Shown one piece after another: positions 11,478 through 23,149 of a DNA stretch of 64,000 bases. A program made the position numbers and the translations under genes. The stretch lies in the NCBI GenBank assembly GCA_947561585.1, contig CANNZV010001113.1, positions 105,313 through 169,312 of the forward strand, in the 5' to 3' direction. Below the pieces are notes generated by a model that made no database searches, was not told where the DNA came from, and worked only from the letters and a program-made list of their open reading frames with translations. Source of the DNA: Caprella mutica (taxonomy: Eukaryota; Arthropoda; Malacostraca; Amphipoda; Caprellidae). How positions within the stretch are numbered: position 1 is the stretch's first letter; every line of letters starts with the position of its first letter.

Positions 11478-13093
11478 GGTGCTAGGAAAATTGCCACCGG
11501 GAAAACTGCCACTAGGAAAATGGCCACTCTGAGAAAACTGCCACTGTGGGATGATTGCCACCCGGATAATTGCTACTGAGGAAAATTGCCACTGTGGTAA
11601 AACTGCCACCCGGAAAATTGCAACTGTACATATACAAATTCATACTGAATTTTTGTTTCGAAAATCACCAAAATCATAGGTATTGAATGCAATGTTGATC
11701 AGAATATAATATATAAGAATTTTTACAATGTGGCAATCTCATTTTGACAAGTTATACGATATAAGTGAATTCCTCCGTCTGTGGGTGTGAGTGTGCTGAT
11801 ACGCAATTAATTCTTAGCTAAATGTGTTTAATTGTTCCCTGAAGAGGTTAAGCCAATTGTAAACATAATCTTGTTGCATTAGTTTCAAAAATAAATAAAA
11901 TTTTGTTGCATTATAGTTTTAATAATACAAAAAATCTTGCTACATTAATTTCACGATAAACAACAAAATATATTGCACCAGTTTCAAAGGAAATAGTTAC
12001 GTCTTATGCCCTGTACACACTAGGCACTAAAAATTACTAGATGCGGGACATCAGCCACATGGCTAGGCATTAAAAAGAGTGCGATGTGTACACACTAGGC
12101 ATGAAGAGATGCTGTACTTTTAACTGAGAATGTCATTGTAATTTCAAAAATGAACCATGTAAAACTTTTCATTTCTAAGAGTAAAAAGTAGAAAAATAGG
12201 TAGTTGCTAATGAAGATATTAAATACGTAAGTAGGTACTTAACTAAAGGGATCCTGCCTTGTTTTCATTAAACTGATGCAGCAAAACAATAATATGTTTA
12301 TTTTTTACCTCTTCATTTGCATTATTTAAATTAATTGATATTTGATTTCAATATTTTTGTGAGCTTTCTTCCCCCTTTTTTATCATAAAAGACCGTTTAT
12401 ATTAGCCACAGACAAGGAAAATCGTGGTGAAATCCAATGAGCTATTAGATTTTTATACTGAAAGTTGCAGCATCAGACTCAAAAGAATGCCAACTTTCGA
12501 TACTATCTTGGACACATAAAGTTGCTCGATTTGGCACTAAATCAGCCAGTTTTTAGTGTGTGTTGCGGGATCATTCACTTTTTAGTGCCTATAGTGTGTA
12601 CGGGACATAAGACAATAAAAGTCAAAGAATTTCAGTAACTCAAATCAATTAGTTATTAAATTATGCTTAAATTTTCAAACTAAAATGTGCCACTCAGGCT
12701 CATTGATCGTTCATTGGTTGAATATTATTTTTTAACTTGTCAATGAAAGATGAACGCACAGTGAAAATTTTCTTTACTTAAAATTCGAATACTTTTGTAT
12801 TCATTTCGGTATTTTTTTATAGAGTAAAATATTTTTTCAGATTGTTAATATATAGTTAATATATTTTATAGTGGCAATTTACCACAGTGGCAATTTTCCT
12901 CAGTGGCAATTTTCCGAGTGGCAGTTTTCCCACAGTGGAAGTTTTCCCACAGTGGCAATTTTCCCAGTGCAATCTTCTCAGTGGCAATTTACCCACAGTG
13001 GCAGTTTTCCCAGTGGCAATTTTCCCAGTGCAATCTTCTCAGTGGCAATTTACCCACAGTGGCAATCTACCCAGTGGCAATTTTCCGCGCACG
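11478..13093. mobile_element. Foldback-like element D (1616 bp)
   Basis: The left arm (11478-11625) has about nine copies of a unit like GGAAAATTGCCACT, and the right arm (12870-13093) has about fourteen copies in inverse orientation (AGTGGCAATTTTCC). The left end is GGTGCTAGGAAAATTGCCAC; the right end reads CGTGCGCGGAAAATTGCCAC on the opposite strand. The flanking 9-mers CATATTCAC (11469-11477) and TATATTCAC (13094-13102) match at 8 of 9. Another MITE (12001-12613) sits in the core. No transposase frame is present. The right arm has three overlapping open frames that are only repeat translations. Confidence 0.85.
12001..12613. mobile_element. TIR element nested in element D
   Basis: The left end GTCTTATGCCCTGTACACAC, followed by TAGGCACTAAAAA, is matched in inverse by the right end (reverse complement GTCTTATGTCCCGTACACAC, then TATAGGCACTAAAAA). 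The ~600-bp interior has no gene. The shared GTACACAC word suggests a distant relation to MITE family 1 termini, but this is not established. Direct duplications could not be fixed because the flanks are palindromic. Confidence 0.7.
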
Positions 13094-13102
13094 TATATTC
13101 AC

Positions 13103-16006
13103 ACCATTTTTACTCGAATTCAATTACCAAATTCAAAACACAATAAAAATAGAAGAAGTACGTAGTTTTTGCAATTAATATATTTAGCACTATGCGTTGA
13201 TATGAATATAATTAACATTATTAATTTCTAACAAATGAATGTAAACTGTAACTAGTTTTTGCTGTTAAAATGTTAAACAAAAGGAATTCCTAACAGTAAA
13301 CTAGTGTACATCGCCTTGTGGTTACTTTGTGCTATATTTTCAACAGCTTATTTTTAATATTTCATTTTCTTTTAATTACCTAATAGAGTTAGTTCCTCCA
13401 TTAACAGACATGAATTTCAAGAGTTTAAATTTCAAATTCAGTCCTTCAAACTTATGAAATGACGTCATTTGTTATTTTTCTGCTGTACTTTACTCAATGC
13501 TTCGTACAATATCTTCACACTTCCATTGTTGGCCTTTTATATTTTCTACTTTTGGAAGTTTTAATTAAAAACCTAAATTTTGGCAATTGATGTCTGTTGG
13601 ACATTGCTTAATGAAGCCAAGTAAATAAAAATACATCACAAAGTGGACACAAGGCCAAAGACATCATACAATTTACGTATTGTTTCATCACCAATCTTAA
13701 ATTAAGTATTTCAAGGCATAATATAATACATGAGCTCGAAGAACTAAATTTTAAATTCAAATTTTAAATATTCATGTCAGTTAAAGGATGAAATTAGATA
13801 ATTAAGCCCGAATACAATATTGGAATTAAGCTACTGAATATATAACACTAAGTAACCACTAGTCGATGAACACTAGTTTCTGGTTAGCAATGACTTTTGC
13901 TTAATATTTTAACTGCAAAAACTAGTTATAGTTTGCATTAATTTGTAACCACAATGAATGATGTTACCTACATTAATGTCAACGCATTTTGGTAAATATA
14001 TTAATTGCAAAAACTACGTATTATACCCTGCAGTTCAATGTTAAAAAAGAATGAATCATTTATTTACAGTGTACACATAAACTTGCTCAATATGGAAATT
14101 TTAAAATAAACTAGCATAAGAATATTCATTTTTTTTTATCTTTAAGGATAAAATGTCAAGTGATGAGTCACTTCTAAATATTGTCCAAATGACCCAGGAT
14201 TTTGCCTGTGTTAATTTTTTAGTGGGTACACAGTATTGGACAGATCGCCATTCGATTCAATAAATTTTTCAAATTGACTCCTATGTGCCATTGTCACTCT
14301 AATGCAGGATGTGTTAATTGACTGAGTTATAATGATCATACAGATTCTACTTTCAAAGATACTAAGTGACTATAAAATATATGGATGGTGTATTTATGTA
14401 TAAAATAATTAAATCTGATAATTTTGATTCTAACTTGTTCAATGTACTTGTTTCGTTCGATGATCATCCCAATTACGGTACTAGAAGTGGTCAAAAATGT
14501 GTAATACCGAAGTATAGAAGAGCTAAGTGCCAGGCAAGTGGTAGCGGTGTGGAATGAGATGGATGAGGATATTAAAAACTGCACATCTTTAAAAGAAGCG
14601 CCTGCCGTCTGAGATATTTTTTTCATTAATATTCTGAGAGTTATGAAATTTGGTATACATGTGGAACAGGAAAAATAAATGTTTTTTGATAGTGCTAAGA
14701 TTTGGCTATAGACAATAGAAAACGAGTTTTTAATAAAAAACGAATATTTTAGGGGTAACTTCAACGATGAATGAACAGTTTCAAATTTTCATTTAGAGAG
14801 ACGAGACAGGGTTCATTTGAAAGAAGAAGAATAAACTGCTCTAAGAATTAACATAGATATATTTAAAATAGATTCTTTTATTTTTTAAAATATTTATTTT
14901 TTAAATTTTATTTAGAATAAATTATTTGAAAAAAAAAAAAAAAAAAAAATTGAAACCCCTATTTTTTGCATATTTTGCACATTCTTCTCTATAAAGATAA
15001 TTAAAAAAATTCGATGTTAAATTAAAAAGCTCCTCTTCCTCTTCCAAACGAGTTCTTCTACTTTTCTCCAATTGAAATTGTTTAATCATTGTTGAAGTAG
15101 CATCAACTATCAAAAACGTAAATGTTCAGGTGAGACTAAAACAGCTGTACCATCAGGTCATCTCGCTCCAGAAGTATGTGTAACTTAAAAATGACACATC
15201 TCATTCTTACAAATGTTAGTGCGGCACCGATTGCTTAGTGGAGCATAGAGTGCAGGGTTGGTTTGCTTCCACCGAATAACCCCCAAATCGACTCCCTCAC
15301 CCTTTATTGGGTATGGGAGGGCGAATATGTACTCCTAGCCACCTCGTTACCTTCCAACCCCCCCCCCCTCCCCTCTTGTATACGCGCTACAGACAAGCCT
15401 TGACTATATTATTCACACAGTGTGTTCTACACATCTGCAGGCATGTCTTAGGCGAATAAAAAATTTGTTAGACATTTTTTTCGATTGTAGGATTTTCTGA
15501 AGGCAGGTGATGCCATTAAATATATTTTAAACGAAATGTAAGAAACTTCTTTAGTGGAGACCCGAATAATTGAGATCGCTATTTTTTCTCTTGGTGTGAT
15601 TAATTGATAAGAGATTGGAAAGGGATAGTTACGTTCCTTTATTTTTTGCTCTGTATTTGGAGGTTTGTATTTAAAATCGTTCATTTTAACTTTTAAATAC
15701 GTATTAGCTATTTGGTATGTTTTATTTGGTAATTACTCTTTATTTAGACTTATATTATAGCTAGTTCATTTCAATTATTGGTGTATTAGGTCAAAATTAT
15801 TAGGTTAAATTTTATTAGTTTATTTTTATTAGGGAATTACTCTGCATTTAGCAGCATTCATTTTAAATTTATAGCTAGGATGCTCTTGAAGCTAAATCTT
15901 AGCGAGCCCCAAATTTTCTAATTCGATTAGGAATTCACAATAGAATTTATACATTACATATACAATGCAATAGTGCGAATATACTCATAAAATAATTACA
16001 TGTAAC
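13103..16006. other. Gene-free, AT-rich stretch
   Basis: No supported gene. It contains a run of about 20 A at 14931-14949, a C-run at about 15357-15368, and weakly tRNA-like sequence at about 15210-15300 (see rejected). The open frame at 14336-14764 (minus) has no recognisable motif and an AT-driven composition. Confidence 0.5.
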
Positions 16007-16015
16007 AATTTTAAG

Positions 16016-17863
16016 GGTATCCGGTTAATTCATCGGCGTAAATTTATCGCATGGTAAATTCATCGCATGGTAAATTCATCGCATAGTAAATTCATCGCTT
16101 GGTAAATTCATCGCATGGTACATTATAAAATTAAATTAATAAACTTGAATAAACTCTTTGCAAATTATCACGCCGACCTCACTTTATTTTTCGCTGGATT
16201 AGGGTAACTTAATTGTTTGTGCGAATCTGTGCTGTTAGTTTATTTTAAATGATTGGATTTTTAGTAATAGAATGTCCTTAATTTAAATTTATGTTAATTC
16301 TCAAATTACGTATTTGTGTAGCTACTCATAGTTTGAAGAACAACATAACTGTAAATGCTACACTCTTTGAAAATATGATCAGCAAAGCATAATTGCCTCA
16401 GTAAATGGGAACCAGGTTTTCTAATTATTTAAGAGGTATTGCTTACAATTTATCTTATTAAAATTAATTTAGATATATTTTTTGTGCAGTTATAACGATA
16501 GAATTTTAATTTTAATATTAACATTTTGACATATATTATTTCGTGGACCGACAATATTGGGACCAGACAATTGGGCCCCAAGACAATTGGTCCCACGAAA
16601 ATGGGGTCCAATGACCATTATAATATTGGTCCATTTTTTCAGAGTGTAATGTATTAACTTAATCAAAGACCATTGCTACCGTAATGAATTCGGATGTGAC
16701 AATATGCGTTTTGCATAAAAATATAGTTTTGTGCATAATTTAAATAAAGAATATTCCTAATATGAAAAAAATCTTCTTGTTATAAAAAATATTTATTTTT
16801 TAATAGAACACATTCATTTTATGAATAAATACTATTATAAAATAAGAATGTGGGTATTTAAAGAAGGCCGTGGCCCACCAAGACATGCTGAAATCATTGG
16901 AACATACGAGTTGAATTAAAATAAATGTGAATTTGTTGAAGCCTTTTCACTGTTCAATGTTCAATATAGAAAAGTTTTATAAATTATTATTACAAAATTT
17001 ATTCTCATAATATCATTTTATCCCAACAACTGTTCAATATTTCTTAGTTCAATTTAACGAAAATCTTAAAAATCACCCATTTTATTTACTAAATATCAGT
17101 GTTGTCCTTTGTCAGACGATGACAAAGGACATTATTCAAGTTAATATACGACTTATTTAGATATTTCAAATATTTTCATTACACCGAAACATGAGATTAG
17201 TATCCAAAAGTGATTTAATAGGATTTCTATTATATACCTTATCAAGTAAATCAATCGAATTAAGAAATTATAAACATATTTTTAGATAAAATAAAACATA
17301 ATTCAAAGATAATATTGGCACTACCCTAGTAATAACAAAGTAACACTTCTTTATTGTGTCTTCTTTCTATTTTTTTTCTGACTCAATCATTTTGGGGCCC
17401 AATTGTCACGGCCCAATTGTCGGTGCACCATATTATTTGTAACGTACAATGTCTTTTTTTGAAAAAACATCTATTATTTACCTCTCCATTATTTGTATTA
17501 TCTACATTCCTGTTATATAGCACCGATGATTTACTATATATGCAATGAATTTACATACCTGCGATGAAATTACCATGCGATGAATTTACCATGAGATGAA
17601 TTTACCATGAGATGAGTTTACCATGCGATGAGTTTACCATGCGATGAATTTACTGCGATGAATTTACCCTCGATGAATTTACCATTCGATGAATTTACCA
17701 TGCGATGAATTTACTGCGATGAATTTACCATTCGATGAATTTTACCATGCGATGAGTTTACCATGCGATGAACTTACCATGCAATGAATTTACCATGCGA
17801 TGAATTTACCCGCAATGAATTTACCATGCGATGAATTTACCCGCAATGAATTTACACTGATCC
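16016..17863. mobile_element. Foldback-like element C (1848 bp), host of element A
   Basis: The left arm (16016-16130) has five copies of a GGTAAATTCATCGCAT unit. The right arm (17540-17863) has about 18 copies in inverse orientation (ATGCGATGAATTTACC). The left terminus is GGTATCCGGTTAATTCATCG. The flanking 9-mers AATTTTAAG (16007-16015) and AATTCTAAG (17864-17872) match at 8 of 9. The core contains a second complete element of the same family (A, 16542-17429). No coding capacity seen. Confidence 0.85.
16542..17429. mobile_element. Foldback-like element A (888 bp), nested in C
   Basis: The ends CGTGGACCGACAATATTGGG and (reverse complement of the right end) GGTGCACCGACAATTGGGCC are inverted, followed by further GACAATTGGGCCC-type units in each arm. 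A perfect 9-bp duplication, ATATTATTT, lies at 16533-16541 and 17430-17438. The core resembles that of element B (26767-27826) in reverse orientation, for example the ACAATATGCGTTTTGCATAA stretch. No transposase. Confidence 0.88.
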
Positions 17864-17891
17864 AATTCTAAGAGGTGCTCGGACACTCATA

Positions 17892-18931
17892 CCCAGGGAG
17901 AATATTATGGTGGGGTCATAGAAGATTATGGTGGACAGACATTATGGGGGGCTAGATCTTACGTGATTATAGATAATATTCGATAAATATCAACCTTGTG
18001 CAAAACATCCTATAAACATCTATAATCACCGTAATACTTGCCAACCATGATGTATAGTATATTACATCAACCAAAATATCCGAATATTTTCTGATAATGT
18101 TCCTTATATGAACTTCTATGAATGAACCATCTTAAATCTTCGAAGATTTAAGATGGTTCAGTCATAGAAGTTCATATAAGAAATACCATCAGAAAATCTT
18201 CGAAGATTTAAGATGGTTCAGTCATAGAAGTTCATATAAGAAATACCATCAGAAAATCTTCGAAGATTTAAGATGGTTCAGTCATAGAAGTTCATATAAG
18301 AAATACCATCAGAAAATCTTCGAAGATTTAAGATGGTTCAGTCATGGAAGTTCATATAAGAAATACAATCAGAAAATATTAGAAGATTTAGGATGGTTCA
18401 GTCATAGAAGTTCATATAAGAAATACCATCAGAAAATATTAGAAGATTTAAGATGATTCAATCATAGAAGTTCATATAAGAAATACCATCAGAAAATATT
18501 AGAAGATTTAGGATGGTTCAATCATAGAAGTTCATATAAGTAATATTATCAGAAAATATTAGAAGATTTAAGATGATTCAATCATAGAAGTTCATATAAG
18601 AAATACAATCAGAAAATCTCTCCAGATTTAAGATGTTACAGCCATTCAAATTCATAGTAGGATTATTATCAGAAAATCTTCGTAGATTTAAGATGGTTCA
18701 TTCATAGAAGTTCATATAAGGAACATTATCAGAAAATATTCGGATATTTTGGTTGATATAATCTACTATACATCATGGTTGGGAAATATTACGGTGATTA
18801 TAGATGTTTATAGGATGTTTTGCACAAGGTTGATATTTATCGAATAATATCTATAATCACGTAAGATCTAGCCCCCTATAATGTCGGTCCACCATAATCT
18901 TCTATGACCCCACCATAATATTTTCCTTGGG
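17892..18931. mobile_element. TIR element Z with ~250-bp inverted arms and internal 60-bp repeats
   Basis: The left arm starts CCCAGGGAGAATATTATGGT. The reverse complement of the right end starts CCCAAGGAAAATATTATGGT, and the two arms stay more than 90% alike for over 100 bases (to about 18140 and from about 18683). TA dinucleotides flank both ends (17890-17891, 18932-18933). The centre is a tandem array of a 60-bp unit that itself continues the arm sequence. No open frame of note. A third related terminus (TTTTCTCCCTGGGTA) lies at 19740-19754 without a visible partner. Confidence 0.8.
18145..18745. repeat. 60-bp tandem repeat inside element Z
   Basis: About ten copies of a 60-bp unit containing ATTTAAGATGGTTCAGTCAT and then AGAAGTTCATATAAG. 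Copies at the left side are nearly identical and those to the right are more diverged. The unit is the same sequence as the inner part of the element's inverted arms. Confidence 0.95.
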
Positions 18932-18940
18932 TAACGATAT

Positions 18941-19100
18941 CGAGGAAATATTCCAAGAATTACTGAAAATTTGTTGATCCACTAAAAATATCGTAGTAAT
19001 ATTCCAGGAATTACTAAAAATAAGTTGATTCCCTAACAATATCGGGTGAATATTCCAGGAATTAGTGAAAAATAGTTAATCCCCTAAAAATTATAAAAGA
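18941..19100. repeat. Three diverged ~60-bp repeats
   Basis: Three successive copies of a segment containing AATATTCCAGGAATTACT followed by AAAAATAAGTTGATTCCCTA. They start just outside the right end of element Z. Confidence 0.65.
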
Positions 19101-19226
19101 AACGAATATAAAAGAAAAAAAGAAATAATCTATGAAATATGAAACTATATTTATCGATGATAACCTAAAGATAAAATTGAGTTATCATATTGCATTAACG
19201 TCATTAAAAATCCTACTTCTACTGTG

Positions 19227-19300
19227 TCCAGGATGGTCGAGTGGTTAGCGTCGCAAGCAGAAGTCAACAAGGTGCTGGTTCGAGACCAGGCAACATCACT
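19227..19300 (+). repeat. tRNA-derived SINE-like remnant (A and B boxes)
   Basis: TGGTCGAGTGG (19234-19244) fits the RNA polymerase III A box and GGTTCGAGACC (19277-19287) fits the B box exactly, with tRNA-like spacing of 43 bases. The T-arm pairs for four or five base pairs, but the would-be acceptor stem (TCCAGGA against CAACATC) does not pair and the D-stem is poor. I therefore call it a tRNA-derived SINE head or tRNA pseudogene, not a working tRNA. Confidence 0.6.
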
Positions 19301-19428
19301 TCATTTCTTTCACCATTTCTTTCCATTTAATTTGTATATAACAATATGTATCATTCAACTAATTCATGTAAAGTCAAACGTACACGTACAAATGCAGTAT
19401 ATGCTAGGAAATATTAATTTTGGTATTC

Positions 19429-19754
19429 TTCTATGATTATGGGTGAAATCATCTGATAGTATAGGAGATTCTCCCCTTTAATTATAGGAGTGAACATGGT
19501 AGAAAACTTGGACATGAGCACCCCCAATTCTCTTCTATGATTATGGTAGAAAGACTCCTTTAATCTGCCAACATTTTCTATGATTATGGGTGAAATCATC
19601 TGATAGTATAGGAGATTCCCCCCTTTAATTATAGGAGTGAACATGGTAGAAAATTTGGACATAAGCACCCCCAATTCTCTTCTATGATTATGGTAGAAAG
19701 GCTCCTTTAATCTCCCAAAATCTTCAATGTTCCCCCTATAATTTTCTCCCTGGG
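19429..19754. repeat. Duplicated ~150-bp segment ending in a Z-like terminus
   Basis: Two direct copies (about 19429-19560 and 19579-19720) share CTATGATTATGGGTGAAATC and GGAGTGAACATGGTAGAAAA. The stretch ends with TTTTCTCCCTGGGTA, which matches the terminus of element Z, so it is probably a truncated relative. The minus-strand open frame here is just the repeat read through. Confidence 0.7.
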
Positions 19755-19827
19755 TAGTACTTGGAAAGCTCATGACCCAATCTGACCTTTATAAATTTAT
19801 AATCGTTCTATCACTTATGTTAAAAGG

Positions 19828-20932
19828 GGTTCTAGGACAACTCGCTGCTGGACAATTCGCCGCCGGACAACTCGCCGCGGACAATTCGCCGTGCGGACAA
19901 CTCGTCGCCAGGACAACTCACTGCCAGGATAACTCACTGCATGATTTATGTTTTAATAACGTATATACTATAATATCATTTACATTTTACATAATATTTT
20001 ATATTGAAAAATATTATAAATTTTAACTAAGATATATTTCTAGAAATACGCCTAAGAGTGACGTAAAACAGTATTTGACAAATTTCATTATTTCAATTTT
20101 TTTTTCATATTTTTCTCTGTGAAAATATTTCAGACCGCAAAAATATTAGAGTTATTATTCTAAAATTTAGTAGCGTTTAAAGTGTGCCTCAAATAGAAGG
20201 GCCTTGTCGTTGACATCAAAAGGAAATTAAATAAATATCAAAAGTCAGAAAGCAAACTGGCTCCTTGAACCAAAACACAAACCACCAGTCAGTGACAAGC
20301 TCATGGATGCAGAAAAGCTACTTCGTGAATGCAGTTAAATACCCAGGAATGAGATGAAAAAAGACAAAAGCACCTGGGTCTACACCCAAGAAAAGAAGAG
20401 GAAAATGAAGAGGTCATTAGTTAGTGTTATTAGCCTACCTAGCACAAAAATATAATACCTCGTAGTTAAAGAAGCTTTCATTTGCACTGATGTACTATAG
20501 TACTAGTTTTAACATTTAAACAAAAGTAATTTTTATAAATCATTAAATGTATTAGGAAGACATTTGAACTTGTTTTCTTTCCAATCGCAACTTATTTTTA
20601 GCATAATAGTTTCAAATAGAACAAAGAAAATTTATTGTTAGTTTACAACACTCACTATGTTTATAATAGTTTAGGTTATATTTCCATTAAAAAAATATTT
20701 CATTTAACTTTTGAAAAGGAAAAGAAAACATTTTCAAATAGGGCTAAGAAAATTTGATAATTAATTTACAACACGCAGTTTATACTTATATTTTTATAAA
20801 TAAATGGTGTATACGGCGGTAAAATATAAATCCCACGGCAAGTTGTTTTGGCGGCGAATTGTCCTAGCGGCGAATTGTCCTCACGGCGAATTGTCCGCGT
20901 CGAATTGTCCGGCGGCGAGTAGTCCGGTCACC
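19828..20932. mobile_element. Foldback-like element E (1105 bp)
   Basis: The left arm (to about 19945) has about seven GGACAACTCGCCGC-type units. The right arm (20825-20932) has inverse units (GGCGGCGAATTGTCC). The ends GGTTCTAGGACAACTCGCTG and (reverse complement of right) GGTGACCGGACTACTCGCCG fit the family consensus. The flanking 9-mers GTTAAAAGG (19819-19827) and GTTTAAATG (20933-20941) match at 7 of 9. The core includes a copy of another dispersed repeat (20190-20475). No transposase. Confidence 0.8.
20190..20475. repeat. Dispersed ~290-bp repeat, copy within element E
   Basis: Matches 56893-57190 over most of its length, for example ACCACCAGTCAGTGACAAGC, AAAAGCTACTTCGTGAATGC and AGAGGAAAATGAAGAGGT. 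A short piece (about 49385-49440) also occurs in PUS3 intron 5. Function and class are unknown. Its position inside element E means either insertion or capture. Confidence 0.75.
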
Positions 20933-21000
20933 GTTTAAATGCACTATCTGAGTACTGTGCGTGTGCAACTAGAACCCTCTGCCAGGTCAAAGAACAATCA

Positions 21001-21135
21001 TGAAGTGTGAAGTTCAACAAGCTAGCGGATACAACAAACTACATAATAACCATTTACGTTGAGAGGTCATTTATCATTCCGAGACCAAGAGTTCTGAGAC
21101 CCAAATTTGCGAGATCGAAATTTCCGGCCACCAGC
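21001..21135. repeat. Dispersed repeat, first of a pair
   Basis: Shares CTAGCGGATAC, ACTACATAA, GTTGAGAGGTCATTTAT and TTTCCGGC with 25030-25145 in the same order. A non-coding interspersed repeat of unknown class. Confidence 0.65.
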
Positions 21136-21374
21136 ACTCAGTGTCAGTCACATCACTCGCTGTACAAGAACACGATTTAGAGTGTGCACACTCTTATAGG
21201 TAACTTATCATACCATTTGTAATGTGACAGAGTCCAGCTTAGTACCTACCTAGAGTATGATTGTTCTTATTCTTGGTGATATCTAATTTTTTTTTCAAGA
21301 GATCACTTTTAGTGACCTATATGTTGACGAATAATTTGTATTAAAATATACCGCTGTTTGAATTTTCCCTGTGT

Positions 21375-21411
21375 GTGTGTAATGTGTACCCCAAGGGTAC
21401 ACATTACACAC
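21375..21411. repeat. Perfect 17-bp hairpin
   Basis: GTGTGTAATGTGTACCC is followed by a three-base loop and its exact reverse complement. It sits in otherwise unique AT-rich sequence and could be a MITE relic or a structure-forming site. Confidence 0.8.
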
Positions 21412-21564
21412 CGTTATAAAGTCACTTATAATGCATATATCTGCTTTCTGTTTATATTTCTGGATTGTCAAAGGAGAAAATAATTGCCATTCTTCTGTTT
21501 CAAACACTTCCTGTCACAGATCCGATATCAAAGCCATTTTTCAACAAATATTTTCAGTCAGGCT

Positions 21565-21830
21565 AAGTATTGGATAAAACATAGGTACTAGGAAGTATTG
21601 GATAAAACATAGGTACTAGGATGTATTGGGTAAAACATAGGTACTAGGAAGCGTTTGATAAAACATAGGTACTAGAAAGTATTGGGTAAAACATAGGTAC
21701 TAGGAAGTGTTGGATGAAACATAGGTACTAGGAAGTGTTGGATGAAACATAGGTACTAGGAAGCGTTGGATAAAACATAGGTACTATGAAGTACTGGGTA
21801 AAACATAGGTATTAGGAAGAATTGGATTAA
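21565..21830. repeat. 28-bp minisatellite
   Basis: About nine copies of a 28-bp unit, AAGTATTGGATAAAACATAG plus GTACTAGG, with single-base variants. Confidence 0.92.
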
Positions 21831-22085
21831 ATGTTCAGTCAAGAATTGTTTTGGTTTAACATCTAATTTAATATTAATGATAAAATTGAAGCTCACTGTA
21901 TTTAATTGCAATATAATATTGGTGAAAAATTAAATTGTTTTATCGTGAATATTTCAGATCAAAGGTTTAAGTTTTTCGAATTGTTTTTGTTGAAAATAGA
22001 AACATTTAATCATTTACAAAAATAGAAAGACTGACGCATTAATTATTCCTAATCTCCAAGGTATAATTACATTATTCTGTTTAGT

Positions 22086-22206
22086 GAGCAAAGCATTTCA
22101 TATCACAAGTCCAAAGCATTTCATATCACAAGTCCAAAGCATTTCATATCACAAGTTCAAAGCATTTCATATCACAAGTCCAAAGCATTTCATATCACAA
22201 GTCCAT
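22086..22206. repeat. 23-bp minisatellite
   Basis: Five nearly identical copies of AAAGCATTTCATATCACAAG plus TCC. Confidence 0.92.
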
Positions 22207-22841
22207 TGATTATCAGTCATATAAATAAAGATAACAAGCCAGTCATTTCGCTCATTATATAATTAACTGAATAATAAGTATCGACGGTACAATAAGTTGC
22301 CATAATCATAAACTTATCAGACTAATTTTATTATATTTAATCATTTCCTTATTAACCAGTTTTATAATACGGTGTGATATTCATTAAATGATACCTTCTA
22401 TGCAGTTTTTTATTGTTCAATCTCAAGGGAACGTTCCATTTAGTGTGTTTTTCTCTTTAAATTCTTAGAAAGATAACAAGTGGGAGATTTTTGTGAGACA
22501 ATATAGCTAAGTAGGTAACTGGAGCAGCTTGCCTGAAATCTACCTCCTATTAGCAAAATGACACCACAGAAAAAGAAACTTAAACAAAGAGATAATGTAT
22601 TTAACACTTTATAACATATTGTACAGAAAATATATTCATAATAATTACTATTCTTGAAATAATGAGTTGGATTCACGAAAGGAAGAGAGAAAAAAAACGA
22701 GATGAATGTAAGTGAAAACTCTACGGAGATATCTCAGACATTCCTGGTATCTCCTCTTCCCCGAAATCAAGCAGGCTTTAAGGCTGGAATAACTTTAATA
22801 TTTCTAGCAGTAAGGTATGACCTGAATAAAATTGGTTTGTT

Positions 22842-23102
22842 ATGGAGGGTATGCGTGAGAGATTTGAATCGCAAAATAGTGCAAATACTACCCTAAAATC
22901 TCACGGTGCGATTACATTTGGAGAGAATGATTTAGATGATTTAGAAAGTAGTGATGTAGCTACAGTCAGTGGAAAAAGTACACTAATGATATTTTCACTG
23001 TTTACTAATTTCACAATTCCTAAGAGAAACTTTGCTAATTGTAATACTTGTAGATATATTAAAATTGGTTTGGAAACACACCAACAAATTTGTGAGAATT
23101 GA
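22842..23102 (+). CDS. Unrecognised open frame with a C-x2-C...H-x4-C pattern
   Basis: 86-codon open frame. The composition is less repetitive than the flanks, and the C-terminal part reads CNTCRYIKIGLETHQQIC, which could be a decayed zinc-binding motif of the BED/C2H2 kind found in DNA-transposon proteins. I do not recognise the protein, the frame has no splice or homologous neighbours, and it may be chance. A minisatellite starts 50 bases downstream. Confidence 0.15.
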   Translation: MEGMRERFESQNSANTTLKSHGAITFGENDLDDLESSDVATVSGKSTLMIFSLFTNFTIPKRNFANCNTCRYIKIGLETHQQICEN

Positions 23103-23149
23103 AAATAATAGAAAAGTAGATAACTGTGATGAGAGAAATTAATATCTTG

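Noticed and set aside
14336..14764. 142-codon minus-strand open frame as a gene
   Set aside because: Its composition follows the AT-rich background, there is no motif or splice evidence, and another open frame overlaps on the other strand.
15205..15310. Second tRNA-derived SINE (TTGCTTAGTGGAGCATAGAG ... AAATCGACTCCC)
   Set aside because: Only loosely tRNA-like; the A box misses its final G and the B box has three mismatches, so it is not reported as a feature.
19227..19300. Functional tRNA gene
   Set aside because: The A and B boxes are good, but the acceptor arms do not pair and the D-stem is defective, so it is listed as a tRNA-derived remnant.
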